A stretch of DNA of 8,077 bases from Gammaproteobacteria bacterium (GTDB taxonomy: Bacteria > Pseudomonadota > Gammaproteobacteria > Steroidobacterales > Steroidobacteraceae): positions 1-8,077 of the forward strand of contig VBNP01000088.1 of NCBI GenBank assembly GCA_005877965.1, read 5' to 3'. This document shows, in pieces, positions 6,144 to 8,077 of the stretch (within the stretch, counting starts at the first letter, position 1; each line of letters begins with the position of its first letter). The position numbers were made by a program, and so were the translations under genes. The notes below the pieces were generated by a model. That model worked only from the letters and a program-made list of their open reading frames with translations. It ran no database searches and had not been told where the DNA came from.

Positions 6144-7210
6144 GCACCGCCGATGTCCGTGGACGATTCATCTGGCACGAGTTGCTGACGACTGATACGG
6201 CGGCCGCCGCCGCTTTCTACCCCAGGGTCGTGCCGTGGCGGACCCAGCCTTCCAGCATGCCCGGCTACACGTTATGGATGGCCGGACAGACCCAGATCGG
6301 CGGCCTGATGGCTCAGCCGCAGGAAGCGGGCGGCCCGCCGCCTCACTGGCTGATCTACGTGGGCACGCCCAGTGTGGACGCCTCCTGCCTCCAGGCCCAG
6401 AGCCTCGGTGCCAGGGTGCTGAAGGCCCCCGCGGACATTCCCAACGTGGGCCGCTTCGCGGTGCTGTCGGATCCGCAGGGCGCGACGTTTGCGCTATTCA
6501 CCCCGGGCGGCGGGCCGCCGCCGGGCGCGGAGCCCCCGCAGGGCGGTTTTTCGTGGCATGAGCTGGCGACGACGGATGTCGCGGGCGCGGTGCGCTTCTA
6601 CGGCGAGCTGTTCGGTTGGCGCAGGGGACGCGCACACGACATGGGCGCCATGGGCACGTACCAGATCTTCGAGCTCGCCGGCAACCAGGCGGGCGGCATG
6701 TGTAATGTCCAGGGTCCCTCCATCCCGCCGTCGTGGCTGAGCTATGTGCACGTGGCCGATTCCAACCGGGCGGTCGCCGCCGCCAAGGCGGCCGGGGGAC
6801 GGCTGATGCACGGGCCGATCGAAGTTCCGGGCGGCACCTGGATCGCGCTGATGATGGACCCGCAGGGCGGTGCATTCGCCGTGCAGGAAGCGGCGCGGCC
6901 CGCGAGTCAGCCGCGACCCGCGACGGCTGCGTCGGTTCCCAGGCCCGCTACCGCGCCCAAGCCCGCCCTGGCGCCCCAGCCGGCCGCCGCGCCCGTGAAG
7001 CCGGCGGCCCCCGCCGCGCCGAGGCCGGCCGCGGCCAGGAAGCCGGCGAAGAAGGCGGTCCGCAAGGCGGTCAAGAAGGCCAAAAAGAAGGTGGCCGGCA
7101 AGCGCGCCGCAAAGCGCAAGACAGGCGGCAGGAAGGTCGTGAGGAAGTCAGCGCGCCGGAGCGCCCGGCGGGCGGCGCCGAAAAAACGCGCCCGGGGCCG
7201 GCGTCGCTAG
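6140..7210 (+). CDS. Tandem VOC (glyoxalase/bleomycin-resistance fold) protein with histone H1-like basic tail
   Basis: This 356-residue protein has three parts. Two VOC domains (about 9-121 and 137-249) share the motif WHEL-TTD-A-FY (IWHELLTTD at 11-19, SWHELATTD at 138-146) and the ending DPQGATFALF / DPQGGAFAVQ. They resemble the Cfp30B/SCO5041-type 'VOC family protein' group, for which no general reaction is established. The position that holds the C-terminal metal-ligand Glu in glyoxalases is Ala (about 118 and 247). A Pro/Ala-rich linker (about 250-298) follows. Residues 300-356 contain 31 Lys/Arg in 57 residues and no acidic residue, with KKAVRKAVKKAKKK-like phrasing as in eukaryotic H1 tails and bacterial AlgP/HctB-type proteins. 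The tail may bind DNA, RNA or other polyanions. A fused VOC enzyme or small-molecule sensor held on nucleic acid is plausible but unproven. It appears to be the last gene of the operon, and its stop sits in a 12-bp palindrome. Confidence 0.82.
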   Translation: MSTADVRGRFIWHELLTTDTAAAAAFYPRVVPWRTQPSSMPGYTLWMAGQTQIGGLMAQPQEAGGPPPHWLIYVGTPSVDASCLQAQSLGARVLKAPADIPNVGRFAVLSDPQGATFALFTPGGGPPPGAEPPQGGFSWHELATTDVAGAVRFYGELFGWRRGRAHDMGAMGTYQIFELAGNQAGGMCNVQGPSIPPSWLSYVHVADSNRAVAAAKAAGGRLMHGPIEVPGGTWIALMMDPQGGAFAVQEAARPASQPRPATAASVPRPATAPKPALAPQPAAAPVKPAAPAAPRPAAARKPAKKAVRKAVKKAKKKVAGKRAAKRKTGGRKVVRKSARRSARRAAPKKRARGRRR

Positions 7211-7238
7211 CTAGCGCGCTGCGCCAGATCGTTCCGCT

Positions 7239-7280
7239 GAGCCACCGCGCGTGGGGCGAACGCGCGGCGGCCCGCGGCTC
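7239..7280. terminator. Imperfect hairpin between convergent genes, possible bidirectional terminator
   Basis: In the 70-bp gap between the convergent genes, an inner 8-bp perfect stem CCGCGCGT/ACGCGCGG (7245-7252 with 7260-7267, 7-nt loop) is flanked by an outer stem GAGCC/GGCTC (7239-7243 with 7276-7280). The hairpin reaches the stop codon of the minus-strand gene. No T-run follows on either strand, so it is not a textbook intrinsic terminator. It could work with Rho, or as a 3'-end stabiliser. Confidence 0.35.
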
Positions 7281-8077
7281 TCAGACCCTGACCAGGGACC
7301 GGCCGAAGTTCCCGTGCTGCATCGCGAGCAGCAGGTGCGCCGGAGCGTTGGCGAGCCCCTCGACGACGTGCTCCTTGGCGGCAATGCGGCCCGCCCCGTG
7401 CCAGGCGATCGCTTCGCGCAGAAATTCCCCGCGCCGATGCTCATAGTCGCGCGCCCTGACACGCAGCACCCGCACCCCGTCCTGGCCGGGCAGGTAGCCG
7501 CCGCGGGCGAGGATCGCCTCGGGGGCCTCGGCTTTCACCGTGTTCTGCACGATGCGCCCGCCCGGTGCCAGGTGCCGCCCGGCGACGATGGTGTCGAGGA
7601 GCTCCCCGCCGGTATTGTCGAAATAAATGTCCACGCCGCGGGGCGCGAGAGCCTTCAGCCGCGCGCTCACGTTCTCCGCCGCGCGGTCGATGCAGGCCGA
7701 CAGCCGGGCGTGGCGCGTCACCCAGTCGCATCTTTCCCGATCGCTCGCGACGCCGATGGCCCGTGCGCCCTTCAACATCGCGATCTGTCCGGCCATGGCA
7801 CCGGCCGCATCGGCCGCGGCGGACACCAGCACGGTCTCTCCCGGGCGCAGCCGCGCGAGGTCCAGCAGGCCGAAGTAGGCCGCCATGCCCGGGGCTCCCA
7901 GCACACCCAGGGCACTCGAGGCGGGGGTCTGCCCGGGATGAAGCAGGCGGGCGTGCTGGCCGTCCGAGACACACAGCTGCTGCAGGCCGCACTCGAGCAC
8001 CACCAGGCTTCCGACGCCGAACACCTCGTGGCGCGATTCGATCACCTCGCCCACGCCGTGCGCCGGCACCAGATCCC
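7281..8077 (-). CDS. Zinc-independent MDR oxidoreductase (NADP-dependent, CurA/LTB4DH-like), 3' part
   Basis: About 265 C-terminal residues are visible; the 5' end is beyond the right edge. The reading frame crosses 8077 (DLVPAHGVGEV at the edge), so the GTG at 8069 is an internal codon and not the start. Recognisable family elements are VGEVIESR, LGAPGMAAYFGLLD, RPGETVLVSAAA, GVDIYFDNTGGELLD, GGRIVQNT and the C-terminal EGLANAP followed by GNFGRSLVRV. These belong to medium-chain reductases that use NADPH to reduce activated C=C bonds (prostaglandin reductase, CurA and YncB relatives). No zinc-ligand cysteine/histidine pattern is visible. The Rossmann loop is atypical: SAAADAAG where most members have SAAAGAVG, so Asp replaces the first glycine (codon 7811-7809). 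The segment after GGRIV also lacks the usual CGAIS-Y. It converges on the VOC operon and is not part of it. Its substrate is unknown. Confidence 0.82.
   Translation of the reverse strand, partial: DLVPAHGVGEVIESRHEVFGVGSLVVLECGLQQLCVSDGQHARLLHPGQTPASSALGVLGAPGMAAYFGLLDLARLRPGETVLVSAAADAAGAMAGQIAMLKGARAIGVASDRERCDWVTRHARLSACIDRAAENVSARLKALAPRGVDIYFDNTGGELLDTIVAGRHLAPGGRIVQNTVKAEAPEAILARGGYLPGQDGVRVLRVRARDYEHRRGEFLREAIAWHGAGRIAAKEHVVEGLANAPAHLLLAMQHGNFGRSLVRV

Noticed and set aside
7211..7462. Small minus-strand open frame over the end of the MDR gene
   Set aside because: Different phase from the MDR gene, Arg/Ser/Gly-rich, no SD or domain; a shadow.

Overview
The window is a GC-rich stretch of what looks like a proteobacterial chromosome. 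The best guess is a high-GC gammaproteobacterium or betaproteobacterium. This rests on an IlvH-like N-terminus, an NdvB-type GH17/GT2 glucan synthase, a GloA-type glyoxalase and a histone-H1/AlgP-like basic tail. The species cannot be named from the sequence. Coding density is high, and there is no tRNA, rRNA, IS element, CRISPR array or phage gene.

Layout, left to right. At the left edge (1-77, minus strand) is the 5' end of ilvH, the regulatory subunit of acetohydroxyacid synthase (AHAS), reading out of the window. About 140 bp separate it from a divergently transcribed AHAS catalytic subunit (221-2068, plus). Four more plus-strand genes follow with gaps of 16, 15, 3 and -4 bp: a GloA-like glyoxalase (2085-2504), a membrane GH17-GT2 beta-glucan synthase of NdvB type (2520-5168), a ten-helix DMT/EamA transporter (5172-6143), and a tandem-VOC protein with a Pro/Ala linker and very basic tail (6140-7210). 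This spacing suggests one five-gene transcription unit. A 70-bp convergent intergenic region with an imperfect hairpin follows. The window ends in the 3' part of a minus-strand zinc-independent MDR oxidoreductase (7281 to beyond 8077).

How the genes fit together. IlvH and the catalytic subunit would form AHAS, the first common step of branched-chain amino-acid synthesis, with both promoters between them. The usual arrangement is co-directional (large then small subunit), so the divergent one is notable, and the catalytic subunit carries variant motifs. The downstream genes (methylglyoxal detoxification, periplasmic glucan synthesis, small-molecule export, VOC/H1 fusion) have no obvious single pathway. 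They may be co-transcribed only by proximity. The most unusual protein is the double-VOC protein with a histone-H1-like tail: it apparently lacks the usual C-terminal glutamate metal ligands and ends in a segment of about 54% Lys/Arg.
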